A stretch of 64,000 nucleotides of DNA, taken from positions 10,755,259 through 10,819,258 of the forward strand of contig NW_025336598.1 in NCBI RefSeq assembly GCF_004798865.1, in the 5' to 3' direction. The stretch is from Varanus komodoensis. Its lineage: Eukaryota > Chordata > Lepidosauria > Squamata > Varanidae. Below are positions 1 through 10,600 of the stretch, piece by piece. Numbering within the stretch: position 1 is the stretch's first letter; each line of letters opens with the position of its first letter. Both the position numbers and the translations under genes were made by a program. Under the pieces are notes generated by a model. That model was not told where the DNA came from. It saw nothing but the letters and a program-made list of their open reading frames with translations, and did no database searches.

Positions 1-302
1 ATGACTTCTTAGACTTGGGGTCAGGGATCCATGCCTTTGCCTCCCTAAGTCAAGCTCACCACCAGTTTTCTGCAACACACCCATGATTTCCTCTCATCAC
101 CTCCTCCCACTCTATGTTCCCAATCATTCCTATCCTTGAGTTGCAAATGGTAGAGTAAAATTATGTATGCAATGTTAGGTGGTAGGCACAGCTGACCTCC
201 GATTTGATTTCTTGCTGAGAGCTTAAAACAACAATATGTTCATGAAATCTACTCCCTAACCAATCCCTAGGAATTGTCTTTTAATCTATCATGCCTAGAA
301 AC

Positions 303-338
303 TAGAAAGCAAGCAAGCAGGCAGGCAAGCAAGCAGTC
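303..338. repeat. degenerate (AAGC/GGCA)n
   Basis: A short run of AAGC and GGCA units interrupted by single changes. Confidence 0.6.
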
Positions 339-446
339 AGCACAGCTATTTTCCAAGAACAGACCACATTCTTTAAACAACCCAGCAGTAGTGAGTTAGA
401 CAGAGGTATAGAGCCAAACCTCTGTTTAGTCTCCTTTCTGTTGCAG

Positions 447-614
447 CAGCAGGCAGAAAGGCACAGCGTGTGTATGCAATTTAATCAACCTGTCTGTGTT
501 TGTGAAGAGAAGGAGTATGAAAGTGTGGGGGAGGAGGGCAGACCTGCCAGCATTGCAGCTACAAGCCAACCAGCTTCACTCCAGACCATAGCAGACAGCA
601 GCTTGAGCCAGAAG
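447..614 (+). other. exon-like open segment, unrecognised
   Basis: A pyrimidine-rich tract ending TTGCAG leads into 168 bases (56 codons, phase 0 at both ends) open in one frame, closed by AAG then GTAAAT. The translation (CMQFNQPVCVC... TIADSSLSQK) is not a family I recognise. The strand is opposite to LCORL. It could be a chance arrangement, a lncRNA exon or an unannotated coding exon. Confidence 0.15.
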
Positions 615-1877
615 GTAAATTTCTGAATTATTTTCAAGGCTTACTTTGTGCTCAGAGCCATGTAATTCTTCTTCTGTTTTTAAAAGGCTCACTTAGAGCT
701 TCGGTCTTACAACTATTATTAATTATTAATAATACCATTATTTCTTTTCTTAGGTGTTATAGTATGTTCTTGGCTCTGGATTTTGTTCTGGATTTTGTTC
801 TCTTTTTAAAGAGGTTTTACATAGAATTCTGGGCTCCTTTCATTTGTTTTAAGGCTTGCACAGAGCTCAATATGATTTTTTTCAGACTTGTGTGGACTTT
901 TTATTTTTTAAGCAACCCCCCTCAAAACAAAAACAAACCCCACACACTTTGGCTTTGTACCCCTGATATTTATGTTAATAAGCATGCCCCATTTCCATTT
1001 CCAGTGCAAGGGATTGTAAAGAGAAGTGGAATGTGTGATTTGTATGATGTTTTGCGTTCAGAAGCCTGCCTGTTTTGCTCTGACAATATTACTTTATCAC
1101 CCTCCTCCACAAAAGACCCTTTCAGCCATGATATGACACTTCACCTGCCTCAGTTTACCTTTACTGCACTATACAGGTTGCTGGCTGTTGTGGATTCAAA
1201 AGACTACAGCTGGCTTTACCTCTGGTGACTTGCCCCCTCCAGGCTGAGTGGGCGTCAGTTGCCAATGCATGTTTTCAAAGTGATTCCATTGGCAGTAACT
1301 GTTGGAATAGTCTATCAAACAGTATTTGTTTCTTGCTTAGTACAATGGCTGGGGCTCTCGTGTTCAGCAACCTCTGAAACAATGAGAAGCCATGCCCTGC
1401 TGCTGCCAACCAGTCTTCCTCCCTTTTGTTTGTTTTATGTTGTGGCAGCTTTTGCAACTCCTCCCTCTCTGTTGCCCCTGGATGGGTGAGCCAGAACATA
1501 TTGTGAGTAGCAGCCATCTGAGCTGATCAAATGCTATCTTTGGGGGATATGACCAATGCTTCACTATTCCTCTGCCCTACTTTGTCACGTCCACCCACAG
1601 GCAACATCTAATAGGTCCGGAATGCTGCTACTCAAAATGCAGATTTAAATACATTATTTTAAAGTAGCTGCCATAGTTCAGGCTTGCCTGGCTGGCTGCT
1701 GTTGGGGACCTACTTCTGTCTTTTGCCACTCATTTCATCTCCTCAGAGGTCAGAAACTTCTAAGTAGAGTTAAAAGCAGAAAGAATCAGCTAGAGGAAAG
1801 AAGAGCAGTACTTGTTGGGGAGCTGAGTTTTTTTTGGGGGGGAGGGGTTGATTATGAGAAAGGGGGGTTAGCCACAG

Positions 1878-1881
<4 letters not shown>
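615..1881. other. unrecognised intron sequence
   Basis: Intron sequence of ordinary composition. It holds open frames up to about 150 codons but no recognisable protein or repeat. Confidence 0.4.

Positions 1882-1917
<36 letters not shown>
1882..1917. repeat. (GT)18 microsatellite
   Basis: Uninterrupted GT dinucleotides over 36 bases. They create spurious Thr-His open frames on the minus strand. Confidence 0.95.
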
Positions 1918-1921
<4 letters not shown>

Positions 1922-2103
1922 AAACTGGGAAAGCAACTTGCCTTGAGTCCTATCAAAGTTAGCTGTGCCTCTTTGAAGAAGATATGATTTATGTATAAAC
2001 ATGTATTTATGCCACAGATTGAATTTCCAGAAAGGGCTAAGAAAGCCCCATCTAAAACTCCATCTAGAGTTGCTGCCCATCTGTGTAGACCAACTTTACA
2101 CAA

Positions 2104-2198
2104 CATGGTGCCCTACAGCTGTTTTGAAATGAAACATGTCAGCCAACATGGCAATAATGAGAAATGCCAGCAGTTATAGTCCCAAACATCTGAAGGGA
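2104..2198. mobile_element. fold-back MITE, GTGGCCCTCCAGATG-type
   Basis: The left arm (GGTGCCCTACAGCTGTTTT) and right arm (CAAACATCTGAAGGG) resemble the two ends of a short vertebrate palindromic element whose ends read like GTGCCCTCCAGATGTTTTGG and whose centre reads like GCCAACATGGCAA. Diverged copy. The family is recognised from its pattern, not from a search. Confidence 0.5.
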
Positions 2199-3162
2199 AT
2201 TGTGTTTCAGAGGACTAGAGAGGGAATCCTGACCTAGATGAACCAATAGTCTGATTCAGGCTTTTTTATCTTGATAAAACAGTTTCTATGATAAATGATA
2301 AAACAGTAAGAAAAAAACCCACAAAATGGTAAGGAAAGTTTTAAAATATTGATATAAATGTGAATAGATAATGGAAATGTATTTGTTAATTAAAAGGCAT
2401 TAAAATATATGTGATCATACATGTGGTACACAGAACATTTAGGCAATATGGCTTTGCCAATACAGATCTCTTATCTTAAATTCTAACAACATGAACAATC
2501 ATGCATAGCCCAGTTTGGAAAAGATATATCAAGTATTATATTCTTGTCATAAAATCTGGTACTGAAGCAGCCATCTTAATCTGATGAGACATATTGAACC
2601 TGAGTCACAATTTAATACCAGTAATCAAGGAATATTACATGGTTCTTGAAGTAAAGCCTATAAAAGTTGAAATAAAATGGCACCAAGCACAATGGAAACC
2701 TGCAAACAAACGACTGTATAACGTAACTTAAAAGAATCAGACTGTATGGTACATATTTTTAACTGCTTGGTTCAACAAGAACCCCTGAGTTAAAGAACTA
2801 TTTAACCAGAACAAAAAAAAAATACTTTCATGAGATGGTAGAATATTTGGCAGACCCAAAACTATCTTTGGAGAGATGCAAGATACCTTGCTTATTTAAG
2901 AGCCTTTCCAAAGTAATATCAAGTCTGGTAGGGGAACAGGATGTTATAGGTTAAGCCAGTATTTTTTTATCAAATTATGGACCAGGTTGAAAGCATCAAA
3001 CATGTCATGGATATACTGTAATGATTCTAAGGATGCTCTTCCAAATCTAGTCCTGTTTTCATTTCTATACTTTTCACTTATGATATTCTCTCCAAGTGAA
3101 TCATCCCAGTGTTTGTCAGATCCAAACAAAATCGGATAAATTAAAATGCAATCTTCACAATG

Positions 3163-3230
3163 TAATATGAAATAGTCAGGTTGCTTACTTATAACTGTTA
3201 TTCTCTGAGTGGTCATCTGTGGATTCACAC
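3163..3230 (-). repeat. left arm of an inverted repeat
   Basis: The reverse complement of this segment (...CAGATGACCACTCAGAGAAT...GTAAGCAACCTGACT...) matches 3504-3571 on the plus strand at roughly 80 percent over 65 bases. Both arms contain a splice-donor-like GTAAGCAACC. The element is unidentified. The DIRS-like fossil close by makes a terminal-repeat origin conceivable but unproven. Confidence 0.6.
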
Positions 3231-3503
3231 ATATGAATTGGTGCCTGTTATCAGGGAGATTTATTGGCTAACAGCATTTTGGCAGGAATCCTCTCTCACC
3301 TCAGTGTCTAGTATAAAAAGGAGGAGTTCCTGCTCACTTCCTCAGTTCAAATGAGACCAACAAGCTGGCCTTAGGACTGAAGAAGGACTATCAGGACTGA
3401 GACTAATGAAATCAATAGACTTCAATCAGAAAGAAAAAAACAGAGAGAAAAATATATTAGAAAGGAAAAATCATGACACTGAGTGGGGCTGGTGGGCTGG
3501 TTG

Positions 3504-3571
3504 TGTGAAGGGGCAGATGACCGTTCAAAGAATAACAATTAAAGGTAAGCAACCTGACTTTCTACTTTATA
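3504..3571 (+). repeat. right arm of an inverted repeat
   Basis: Partner of 3163-3230, with a 273-base spacer between the arms. The spacer contains a TATAAAAAG box at about 3311. Confidence 0.6.
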
Positions 3572-3714
3572 GTCTCTGTGCATCACACACACGGGTGACT
3601 AGCAAGCTTACCTCAACAATGACAGTGGGATGGCATCATCAGCGTAGGACAGAAGACTGCCCTCTCAAAGACACAGTCAGATCTGGCAAAGTTGTCAAAT
3701 CTGTAGTGCCTAAC

Positions 3715-3999
3715 AAAGGTCAAGGAATGGACAGGTTGCATTCCAGTAGAGCAAAGTTCAGAGAACCAAGATTTAGGGTGGATGCCAGGAATTACTTCCT
3801 GATGGTTAGGACCCCTAGGGTATGGAATGGGCTTCCACAGGAGGTGGTTGAAGCCCCAACAGTGAGGATGTTTAACGATAGGCTAGACATGCATATGGTA
3901 GGCATGTCATGAGACATGGAGCCAGCTGGAGCCAGGGGTCAGACTAGATGGCCCAGGAGGACCCTTCTGACTCACTCTGTTTTTATGTTTCTACAGAGG
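3715..3999 (+). mobile_element. CR1 LINE, 3' end
   Basis: The frame to 3912 ends with ARNYFLMVRTPRVWNGLPQ then EVVEAPTVRMFNDRLD, the typical C terminus of CR1 ORF2 (WNGLP-EVVE-P---F--RLD). It is followed by the familiar CR1 3' UTR (GTCAGACTAGATGGCCC) and a tail near TTTTTATGTTTCT. It is 5'-truncated, as most CR1 copies are. Dead, with only the last few hundred bases kept. Confidence 0.85.
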
Positions 4000-4012
4000 G
4001 TATACATTCAAT

Positions 4013-4030
4013 CCAATATTACAATATTGG
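4013..4030. repeat. short palindrome
   Basis: CCAATATT and AATATTGG flank a 2-base centre, immediately after the CR1 tail. Confidence 0.6.
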
Positions 4031-4074
4031 ATTGTAATATTGAGAGCATCCACATGTCTGATCTTATCGACTCC

Positions 4075-4975
4075 CAAGCATGGAGGAAGACAAACAGTCC
4101 CAAAAGCAGGGAAAAACAGGTAAAATAAGGCCCACCCAAGGACTAGTCAGCATTGTCACCAGTCCCAGTCAGTGCCTTTGGCCTTGGTGCACCATCCTTT
4201 CATTGGGCTTAGGTTTAAAGAACTGGGTACAAAGACCTCTCCAGTGGAAAAAAGGTAAAAGATGCACCAAAGCACTTACATGGTCTTGTGGAAGGTGGAT
4301 GCTGGAAGCCTATCATTTTTGCCATCATCCTTATCTTTTGTATGCTGTCCATGAATTTATTAGTCTTCTCATTGAGGTGCCTTTTCTCATTAAAGGGCAA
4401 ATCTTCCCTCTGGGAGCAGTTCTCCTGTAGGAGACTAGATGAATGAAGCCAGGCATGTCGCCCGTGTGCTACCATGCTGATCATAGCCTTGGCTCCACAG
4501 TCCACTTGTCAAGCAGTATTGATCTGGATCCTTGAAAGACACATTGCCTCAGTCTGAGACATCCTGGCAAGGTCCCTTTTGCTGCTCTGGTAGGTGATTG
4601 CAAAGGGCACCCAACTTCTCCCAGAGGAAGAGCTGGCACCTCACTGTGATGGCCAGGTAGTTTGCCACCCGGAGTCCCACAGATGAGGAAGAGTAAATAT
4701 ACCTTCCCAAGGAATTCAGACAGAGACCTCTGTTGACAGGGGCTGAGTGGTTGTGACATTACCTCCCTTGAACTGACTCTACCATGATGGAGTTTGGCTT
4801 AGGGTACTGAAAAAAGAAGGTCAGATCTTTGTCCCACACCTTGTATATGTTGTTGAATCTTATTGAGGCTGGCAGCACTGATGAAGGGGCCATCCACAAA
4901 TGCTGCATTGTCTGGAGGAGCATGGGTAAGAAGTGGATGGTCACCAGGATCGAGTCTTTGGAAAGGACAGCATCA
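4075..4975 (-). mobile_element. DIRS-like retroelement fossil, gag-like region
   Basis: Minus-strand frames carry segments that resemble the gag-like region of vertebrate DIRS (tyrosine-recombinase) retrotransposons, such as YLAITVRCQLFLWEK, GRHAWLHSS and EDLPFNEK. Treated as a fossil: only part of one region is present, it is broken in several places, and an L2 LINE abuts it at 4976. It looks old. The family call rests on remembered motif resemblance; another gag-like retroelement is possible. Confidence 0.45.
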
Positions 4976-5007
4976 CATTTGATTTGATTTGATTTGATTT
5001 GATTTGG
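4976..5007. repeat. (ATTTG)n at the 3' end of an L2 LINE
   Basis: Six pentamers lie exactly at the 3' terminus of the minus-strand L2 that follows, so this is probably the LINE's own terminal repeat and not an independent microsatellite. Confidence 0.85.
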
Positions 5008-5870
5008 AACACTTATATGCCGCCCCATTCGCAAAAGCCTTGGGGCGCCTTCCAATACAAATAAATAACTATACAGATACATAAAAATCTGGAGACATCC
5101 TGGCATAAATATAAAATCAATAAATAAATTCAACAATTAAAACAATGTTTAAATAAAAAGGTCTTGGCCTGGCGCCGAAAAACAAATAATGACGGCGCCA
5201 GGTGGACCTCTCTGGGGAGCGCATTCCATAAGTGGGGCGCCACCGCAGAGAAGGCCCTCCTCCGGGTACTTGCCCTCCTAATATCTTTCACGGAGGGTTC
5301 CCAGAGAAGGGCCTCTGCTGCCGATCTCAAGGGGCAGGAGGGCAGATATGGACGCAAGCGCTACTTTAGATAACCAGGTCCCAAGCCGTTAAGGGCTTTA
5401 TAGGTGATAACCAGCAGCTTGAGTTGGGCCTGGACTTCAATGGGGAGCCAATGAAGCTGACGGAGGACTGGGGTTATATGAGAACAACGCCCAGTCCCCA
5501 TCAGCAACCTGGCAGCTCTATTTTGCACCAACTGAAGTATCCAGACCATCTTCAAGGGCAGCCCCACGTAGAGCGCGTTACAGAAGGCTAATCGGGAAGT
5601 TACCAATGCATGTGTCACTGTCGCCAGGCAATCGTTCTCCAGGTAGGGACGCAGCTGATGGATCAGCCAAAGCTGAAGGAAAGCGCTCTTCACCACCGCT
5701 GTCACCTGAGCTTCTAACGACAGCTCTGGGTCAAGCAGCACTCCCAAGCTGCAGACCCTGTACCTAAGAGGGAGTGCAACCCCAATCAGGACAAAGTCCA
5801 GGTCCCCTACCCCGAACCACCTACCAACAGGACCTCTGTCATATATGGGATATAACACCCTCTCTGGTTG
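4976..5870 (-). mobile_element. L2-clade LINE, 3' portion of ORF2
   Basis: The minus strand encodes LGVLLDPELSLEAQV, then LATVTHALVTSRLAFCNALY, then HITPVLRQLHWLPIE, then RRAFSAVAPHLWNALPREV, in the order found after the reverse transcriptase domain of L2-clade LINEs. The 3' UTR contains GCCCCAAGGC-type sequence and ends in (CAAAT)n. The copy is 5'-truncated near 5870. Its coding part is broken into two frames (5361-5873 and 5130-5357), so it is inactive, but it is one of the better kept copies here. Confidence 0.9.
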
Positions 5871-7250
5871 CAACTGTCAAGCCAATCCCTCCAATTGTAA
5901 TTGTGGCTGGAGTTGGCAGCAAAGAATGGCTAAGGCCTGGGCACTTGCTGAGGGTGGCACAGGCAAGGGCAAGGAAGAGGCTTCAGCTGCAGGCTCCAGT
6001 AGTTTGAAAACACTGCCCACCAAGAAAGAATCTAGAGTTCTGTGTGGTGGTGATCTGAACAGTGCTTTCTGGCTTGTTTAGAGAAAGCCATGCAGAGAGG
6101 GCACTAATTGACCTGGTGTTCCTCACCCAGACAGAGCAGACAAAGAGAATGTCTGTTGAGGGGAGTTGGCTATCAAATTGCACACATTTGAAAAATGCCA
6201 CTTTTGATGCCATCAGTAATTTCGTGAATGGTAATATAACAAGAAAAGGGAGAGTACAGGCTAGTGGAAATGGAATGTATGGGAAGACAAAGAAGGGGGG
6301 GCGGGTTAGAGCTTTTTGTGCAAGGTAGGGAAAACTGGTTCAGAGAAATAAGGTGAGTTGAGAGATCATAAGACTGAGGCAGACAAACAGGGTCAATAGT
6401 AAGGAGAAAGAGAGTAGATAGGAAAAATGCCCAAAGCAGAGAAACAGAACAAAGAGGAACTTCCTGACGCATCAGAAGAAGAACTGAGGAACAGGCAGGA
6501 CTTCCAACAACAGGCTCCAGGCAGGCACAGATCTCATATGTGTGATGCACAAAGAACATGAAGATGAACCTTTACAGCACCTTTAAAATCAACACACATG
6601 CAAGTGGCTCACTAGAAAATGAGATACTGTCTCTAGAAAATAAATTTTACAGTATATAATGGATATAGTTTATATATCCATTACTGACCTAATATCAATT
6701 CCAAATAACCCCCACCCCAAAGCCAACAAATTTCTTTGGTATATGAGCAAATTGACAATGTATGCGACATACACTCATATGGGACATAAATATGGCTGTG
6801 GTTATATATTTAATTAATGAACTTCAACTGAAAATCTAGATAACTAGATGGCTTATGATACAAGTTTACTCTAGAAAGTACATAATGCCACTACTGCTAT
6901 TCAAGCTACATTATTTATGACAACTATTTTCTCATTGTGGCAAAGAGGAGTAATATTTGACTACTGATGACATAACCCCACAAGCACCCTCCAGGGATCA
7001 AAGCAGCAACCAATGTATGTGGAACCTGCTGTGTTCTGACACAGAGGAAAGCCAGAGAGGTCATGAGGGTGACCTGGAAAACACAGTATCCCTTTTGCAG
7101 CAGAAGTCTGGACAAGTGGCTGGGCCTGCAAATCCTTCCTCAGGAGGGAGATGAAAAAGCCTTGAAGAAATGTGACCAATAAATAAACCTGCTGTATTTA
7201 TGGGCTAATGACTGCTGGGAAGACTGAATAAGACTACTGTTCAGCACTTG
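5871..7250. other. unrecognised intron sequence
   Basis: No recognisable gene. A short plus-strand frame near 6088-6230 (RALIDLVFLTQTEQ) vaguely recalls a LINE endonuclease segment but is too weak to call. The rest is AT-rich single-copy-looking DNA. Confidence 0.4.
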
Positions 7251-7929
7251 ATGCCATGCTGCACCAACCACCATGCTTGCCACCATGCTGCTGCTGCATT
7301 TGAACTCTTTGGGGTCCAGGAGTTGGAACTCACCCTGCCTGCTGCCCCCTCACTGAGCTGCAACATGAGCGGCTGCAGCTGGAGCAGGGAGAGTCAGCAC
7401 TGCCAATGACACCTGGCCGCTGGGGATGGGACTTCCACTGGGGACGGTCTTTTCTCCAGCACCCGCAAGGGACCTGAGAGAGGTGAGTCATAGAAGGTGA
7501 GTCTATGGCAGCAGCCATTCAGGTGGTGACAGGGAGTATTATGGTGGTGGGGGAGGCCATGCCCACCAAGGAGATGGGGGATGGGACAGATGCTTGCTAT
7601 CTGTCTCCTCTTCTGGACCTTCTCCCAGACTAAGAATGCCTGATATCCATATCAGTCTACCCTGGGAACTCCTGGTGCTGTTAATTAATGCCAGGTCAGT
7701 CTGTAAAGTGCTATCATTCGCAATCAAATTGTGCATGAGAAGGCCGACCTGTTGTGCATTACTGAAACCTGGGTGGGAAAGGAGGGCGGGGTCCCTCCCT
7801 CCCAGGTATGCCCCCCTGGGTATTTGGCACAGCACCAGCACTGCCCAGAAGGCCAGGGAGTTGGTTTGGTGATAATCTTTAAAGATTCAACCTCTCTTGC
7901 CAGGCTTCCTTTCCTCCAACTGAAGGAAT

Positions 7930-7937
7930 GTCTAGAG
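7930..7937. repeat. hAT target site duplication, left copy
   Basis: GTCTAGAG, repeated identically at 8207-8214. Confidence 0.9.
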
Positions 7938-8206
7938 CAGGGGTCCTCAAACTTTTTCAACAGGGGGCCAGTTGAAAGGCGGTGGTGAGGCAGCAGGTGT
8001 GCGTGCACGGCAAGGCAGCATGGCGTGCATGGCGAGGTGGCGGATTGCTTGCTTGGAGATTGTTTTCTCCGAGCGAGTCCAAAACAATCTCTGAGCAAGC
8101 GAGGTGGCGGAGGAGAGCACAGGGAGTCCAAAACCTCTGAGATGGGCCAGATAAATGGGCATGGCAGGCCGGATCCAGCCCATGGGCCGTAGTTTGAGGA
8201 CCCATG
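7938..8206 (+). mobile_element. non-autonomous hAT element (269 bp)
   Basis: The terminal inverted repeats CAGGGGTCCTCAAACT and AGTTTGAGGACCCATG match at 15 of 16 positions, and the 8-bp duplication GTCTAGAG is perfect. The interior is much richer in GC and CpG than the surroundings and holds a near-perfect hairpin (8048-8066 with 8081-8099, 17 of 19 bases). It has no transposase. Related copies lie at 10760, 17036 and 26342 in the opposite orientation. Confidence 0.93.
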
Positions 8207-8214
8207 GTCTAGAG
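8207..8214. repeat. hAT target site duplication, right copy
   Basis: GTCTAGAG, identical to 7930-7937. Confidence 0.9.
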
Positions 8215-9103
8215 TGTCCATACTGCGTGCTGGGCTCTTGATATAGACTGGGGATTCTGTTAAAGTACAGCAGGGTAGGTGGTATGTTATCAGTCTCCCT
8301 GCCTCAGCTGACAGAGCTGTCTCATATCTGGTTTTGAGGTCCCCCAGGATGTTAGTCCTTGAGGACGTCAATTTCCATGCCGAGACTTCCTTATTTGGAG
8401 CAGCTGAGGACTTCAAGGCTGCCATGACAACCATGGGGCTGTCTCAGCATGTCACCGGCCCTACACATGAGAAAGGTCATACTCTGGACCTTGTTTTCTC
8501 AACAGGTGGTTCTGAAGTAACATCTATCCCATTGTCATGGTCAGAACATTACCTGTTTAAGTTTAGGGTGCTGCCTTCCTTTTCCCCTCTGCAAGGGTGG
8601 AGGATCGATTCAAATGATCCGCCCTGATGGCTCCTGAAGGTTTCCAAAGGGCTCTAGGGAATTATCTTACTGATATGGTGGGTGCTCTTGCAGATGCCCA
8701 TGTTTCCTTAAGGAATAGGGCTATGGCACAGGCAATCAACAGGACTGCACCCAGGTGCCCTCTCCCCTCCTGCCAAGTCCATGCAGCACCCTGGTATAGT
8801 AATAATCTGAGGGCAATGAAGCAGGAAGGGAGATGGCTAGAGTGCAGGTGGAGGAGATCTTGTGTTAAGTCCAACTGAACACGTTTAAGGACTCACTATT
8901 GAACCTATTCTGTGCCACTATAGCAGGCAAAGCATGACTTCTTTGCCTCCTCACAAGGCTGTCCAAGCGGAGTTATTTTGGGTGATCCAGGGCCTCTTAC
9001 AAGCTGGTTTGCCAGATGAGACCCCAGAGCCCTCAATGGCTTGCTATGACGAATTGCACAGCATTTTGAGGGGAAAATTGCTCAGATTTTTTCTATTCAT
9101 CAA

Positions 9104-9354
9104 TCTTTCTTTCTTTCTTTCTTTATTTATTTTCCGATTTATATCCTGCCCTTTTCCTACAAAGGGCTCAAGGCAACTTACATCATTCTCCTCCTCCATC
9201 TTATCCCCACAACAACAACCCTGTGAGGTAGGTTGGGCTGAGAGTCTGTGATTGGCCCAAACTCCCCCAGTTGGCTCCATGGCAAGCAGGGACTAGAACC
9301 CAGATCGCCTGAGTCCCAGTCCCAGCTCTTAACCACTACAGCACACTGGCTCTC
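9104..9354 (-). mobile_element. Sauria-type tRNA SINE
   Basis: Read on the minus strand it starts GAGCCAGTGTG, has tRNA promoter-like A and B boxes (ACTACAGCACAC complement; GGGTTCTAGTC), a body with GGTTGTTGTTGTGG-like sequence, and a 3' end GGATATAAATCGG followed by (GAAA)n. This is the common squamate SINE family with a Bov-B-like tail, as I recall it. Inserted in the L2 at 7340-9450. Confidence 0.88.
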
Positions 9355-9450
9355 AAGTCCCATCTTTAGAAGTGTCCAGTCCACTGTCTTACATGTCATC
9401 ATTGGATGAGTTTCTATGAATGGGCATTGTATTCTTGCTGGTGCTTTCTT

Positions 9451-10600
9451 AAACAGGGTGTTTCGTCTTGCAGAACAGCAAGGCAAGATATGCTTACATT
9501 TTATATGAACTGTCATTAAACACAAACAATATGATTTCTGCAGGTCTACCACTGCCTATCTATTGCTTGCTATCTATTGGGGAGCAAGCACACACATTTA
9601 TACCTAAGACACTCATGTATACATTCCTAATATATGGTATGTTTTGCTCAAGGAATTGAAAGACAGATTATCAGTTTCCCAATCTCCTATGGATTGTTAA
9701 TTATTGAGATCCATATTATCTATATACCCTAAATATATCTATTATAGGTCAATGTATAAGTGCATGATTTTAGATTTGATCGCCCTGCTATGGGAATATC
9801 ACTGTTTCTTCAGGTTCAGAAGATTTTCCCTAACAGCAGCTAAACCACAATGCCAAATCCACCTTTGCTATTCTCTTGGTATTCCTACCATACATCCATA
9901 GTCTTCCAAACAGCTAATCCAGTGTTATGTTCTCACTCTTTTGTGAAAACTTGGGACTGCAACAAGGGCAGTTTTGTATTTCCTAATACAAAATAATCTA
10001 GTATAAAAACCAAACTATAAATCCAGGAACCTACCATTTTTGACTGGCAATGCTATAGTGGTCCTCCTCTTTACCAACCCCCTGCCCCCAGTCTTTCCTG
10101 AGAGAAACATTTAGGGACAGCATGCTTTTGGGAGAAGCCCCAACTGCCTTTGAACAGCATCCCCTGCCCCAACACTTCCTAATAGAAAAGCCAGAAGAGT
10201 ACTGGTCAGTTGTGCCTGGAAAGTTGTCAAGCAGTGTCACCCAATGTACCATCTGCTGACTTCTCTCAGCAGACAGGTTAAGGGAGCAGGCAACACTGGT
10301 CAGAAGTGCCTTGAGTGCCTTTAAACATCACCATTCTATCAGCCTTTTCCAATGGAAAAGCCAGAGAAAGAGTTGCTAATTGGGTACTGCTACTCAAGGT
10401 CTCCTGAGATACCACCAGGCAGTATTAGCCAACCTTTTCCACCCACCTTTTTGGCTCTGGAACAGTAAGAAGAGCTTTGTCACTCTGGAGCTCCCAGTGA
10501 CAAAGCTCTTCTGAAGCCTCAGCAAGAAAGTTGCTATTCACCTATCATAAATTGGAGCCTGATACTAGTAATGGGCTGGGTGACAGCAAACAAACTGAAG
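9451..10600. other. unrecognised intron sequence with weak tandem structure
   Basis: Contains segments about 160 bases apart that resemble each other (near 10147 and 10309: CCTTTGAACA / CCTTTAAACA, later AGAAAAGCCAGA / GGAAAAGCCAGA), suggesting an old tandem duplication, and a perfect hairpin at 10468-10512. No gene is visible. Confidence 0.35.
10468..10512. repeat. perfect 17-bp inverted repeat (hairpin)
   Basis: AGAAGAGCTTTGTCACT and its exact reverse complement are separated by 11 bases (CTGGAGCTCCC). It is too short for a typical miRNA precursor and no transposon termini fit it. Confidence 0.9.

Larger units (their letters stand above)
7340..9450 (+). mobile_element. L2-clade LINE, 5' UTR and endonuclease region, twice interrupted
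   Basis: Plus-strand frames read LLINARSVCKVLSF, KADLLCITETWVGKEGG, GYLAQHQ, EDVNFHAETSLFGAAEDF, TMGLSQHVTGPTHEKGHTL and PLSWSEHYLFKFRV, the ordered motifs of an L2 apurinic-endonuclease domain. They are followed by a linker (APWYSNNLRAMKQEGR) and ELHSILRGK. A hAT element (7938-8206) and a Sauria-type SINE (9104-9354) are inserted. The LINE resumes after the SINE with a segment ending TTGGATGAGTTT, matching the L2 copy at about 29400. Frames are broken. The 5' limit is approximate. Confidence 0.85.

Noticed and set aside
1852-2106. Thr-His repeat proteins on the minus strand
   Set aside because: Translation of the (GT)18 microsatellite.
3406-3912. 168-codon plus-strand frame as a gene
   Set aside because: The second half is a CR1 ORF2 C terminus; the first half is unrelated upstream sequence read by chance.
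5361-5873. 170-codon minus-strand frame as a possible host gene
   Set aside because: Its motifs are those of an L2 ORF2, next to a LINE 3' UTR and terminal repeat.
6062-6328. Possible CR1 endonuclease fragment (ALIDLVF...)
   Set aside because: The similarity is limited to a few residues, with no flanking motifs.
7724-8434. 236-codon minus-strand frame
   Set aside because: It runs antisense through an L2 and the inserted CpG-rich hAT, where stops are rare.
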